From assembly GCA_032358165.1 (NCBI GenBank), contig JAALGY010000021.1, positions 1,736,001 to 1,800,000 of the forward strand: a stretch of DNA of 64,000 nucleotides, given 5' to 3'. Position 1 is the first letter of the stretch; the number at the start of each line of letters is the position of its first letter. Source of the DNA: Diplosphaera chodatii (Eukaryota; Chlorophyta; Trebouxiophyceae; Prasiolales; Stichococcaceae). Positions 63,301-64,000 of the stretch are shown here, piece by piece. The notes beneath the pieces were generated by a model that was not told the DNA's origin, did no database searches, and was given only the letters and a program-made list of their open reading frames with translations. The translations under genes were made by a program, and so were the position numbers.

Positions 63301-64000
63301 AGTCATTTGTTTGCTTGGTTGCAGGACATTGTGTCAGCACCGTGATCATTGAGAATCAGGGTCTGGTCATACTTGTGCCCTGCAGGCTGTGCAAGCTATA
63401 GTGCATTGACAATGCCGAAATCGTTCTGCGGCATTGCAGGTACGCGGAGTATGAGCTGCGGCCAGGGGGCGCAGACATCGCCATTGACGGCAGCAACTGC
63501 GCTGCATATGTGGCAGCGGTAGTGGACGCCACCCTGGGCGCCGGCATCGCGCGCCAGGTGTGCTGCTGTGACACTTGCAAACTTTGCAGCTGGCATGTGA
63601 ACCCTGGCATGTAGCATCGGACTGCAGCGCGTCCAACAGGGTATGTTCTGAAGCGGTCCATTCATCCCGCAAGTGCTGTTCCAGCCTGCTGATGGTCCCT
63701 TGGGCTTGCTGCTAGTGGTGCTGCAGACAGCTCCAGAGGCAGTCAGACAGTGCCGACATTGCAGCAAAGCAAGTCTCGTGGCGACTTGCTCTTACTGCAA
63801 GCAGGTGGCTGCATTCCGGGCAGGCTTCGAGGAAGTGTTCCCGCTGCACAGCCTGAGCGCCTTTTACGAGGACGAGATCGAGGCCATGCTGTGCGGCACA
63901 GGTGCTGCCCAACATCCAGTCCCTGCATCGAACTGCAATGCAGCAACCGTACATGCTCAGCATGTTGCGCAATGCATCCTGCTATGACGCATTCCAGCTG
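51351..64000 (+). CDS. UPL3: UPL3/TRIP12-type HECT E3 ubiquitin ligase, 3' end outside window
   Basis: Thirty-six exons (51351-51734 through 63805-63901) join with consistent phases to about 1,845 codons, close to plant UPL3 (about 1,890). The N-terminus has TRS/KRK-type basic blocks (nuclear signal). Exons 2-12 form the ARM solenoid: [121 protein letters not shown]. Low-complexity acidic and Ala/Gln segments fill the middle (58000-59650). [21 protein letters not shown] and [12 protein letters not shown] precede the HECT N-lobe: [55 protein letters not shown] and [20 protein letters not shown]. The catalytic Cys lies about 100 residues further, outside the window. The family ubiquitinates nuclear regulators and N-degron or fusion substrates; substrates here are unknown. 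The N-lobe carries a Gly run (about 62100) absent from plant relatives I recall. Confidence 0.95.
57036..57062. repeat. Perfect 11-bp inverted repeat in HECT-ligase intron 17
   Basis: TTGAAGCTGCG (57036-57046) and CGCAGCTTCAA (57052-57062) flank a 5-base loop within the intron 56888-57122. Confidence 0.8.
61273..61309. repeat. 17-bp near-perfect hairpin in HECT-ligase intron 29
   Basis: Arms at 61273-61289 (AACTTTTGCGGCCGTGC) and 61293-61309 (GCACGGCTGCAAAAGTT) pair at 16 of 17 positions, and the exception is a G-U wobble in RNA. The loop is 3 bases. Just upstream, TGCACAGGGA followed by CTTT-like bases is directly repeated. It lies inside the intron 61239-61466. Confidence 0.85.

Noticed and set aside
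1..64000. Search for CRISPR arrays, operons, integrases, rRNA and complete transposons
   Set aside because: No regularly spaced repeats other than the 99-bp coding repeat and no transposase, integrase or reverse-transcriptase motifs were seen; the intron-rich eukaryotic layout makes operons and CRISPR implausible.

Overview
The window is nuclear DNA from a green alga, most likely a core chlorophyte such as a trebouxiophyte (inference). The signs are intron-dense, GC-rich genes, two SBP-box transcription factors (a family restricted to green plants and algae), a GAF-PAS-kinase of the plant/algal TKL type, a Hyp-rich wall-type protein, and long Ala/Gln/Gly-rich disordered tails. There are no operons, CRISPR arrays or recognisable complete mobile elements. 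Splice sites were read by eye. Where protein families guide the frame (UPL3-type ligase, the SBP boxes, the CCDC13-like gene), exon phases join consistently, which is the main support for those models.

Layout from left to right: (1) 3' part of a GFA/CENP-V zinc protein, + strand, 1-804. (2) A PARP-like ADP-ribosyltransferase with an MGSCCSS lipidation N-terminus, + strand, 1307-2940. (3) A CCDC13-like coiled-coil protein with a huge Ala-rich tail, + strand, 3543-8159. (4) An unassigned helical-repeat (HEAT/ARM-like) protein, - strand, 8619-12757. (5) SBP-box factor 1, - strand, 14103-17959. (6) A GAF-PAS-protein kinase with an MGCACS N-terminus, - strand, 20969-28178. (7) A weak single-exon hypothetical, 28458-29141. 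(8) A secreted jelly-roll/Pro-rich wall-type protein, + strand, about 30502-35759. (9) A receptor-like protein with signal peptide, TM helix and a kinase domain that has lost its catalytic residues, + strand, 36669-42364. (10) A low-complexity protein or C-terminal extension with a 33-residue repeat, 43065-44758. (11) SBP-box factor 2, + strand, 46480-49801. (12) A UPL3/TRIP12-type HECT ubiquitin ligase, + strand, from 51351 and running off the right edge, with 36 exons visible.

The most interesting items are the predicted pseudokinase receptor, the two lipid-anchored signalling enzymes, the divergent PARP active site, the pair of SBP paralogues sharing an otherwise unfamiliar C-terminal motif, an unusual GTGC-type 5' splice-site preference, and perfect or near-perfect hairpins inside introns. 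No single new multi-gene system is evident. The genes look like independent eukaryotic loci covering signalling, transcription, cell surface and ubiquitin functions.
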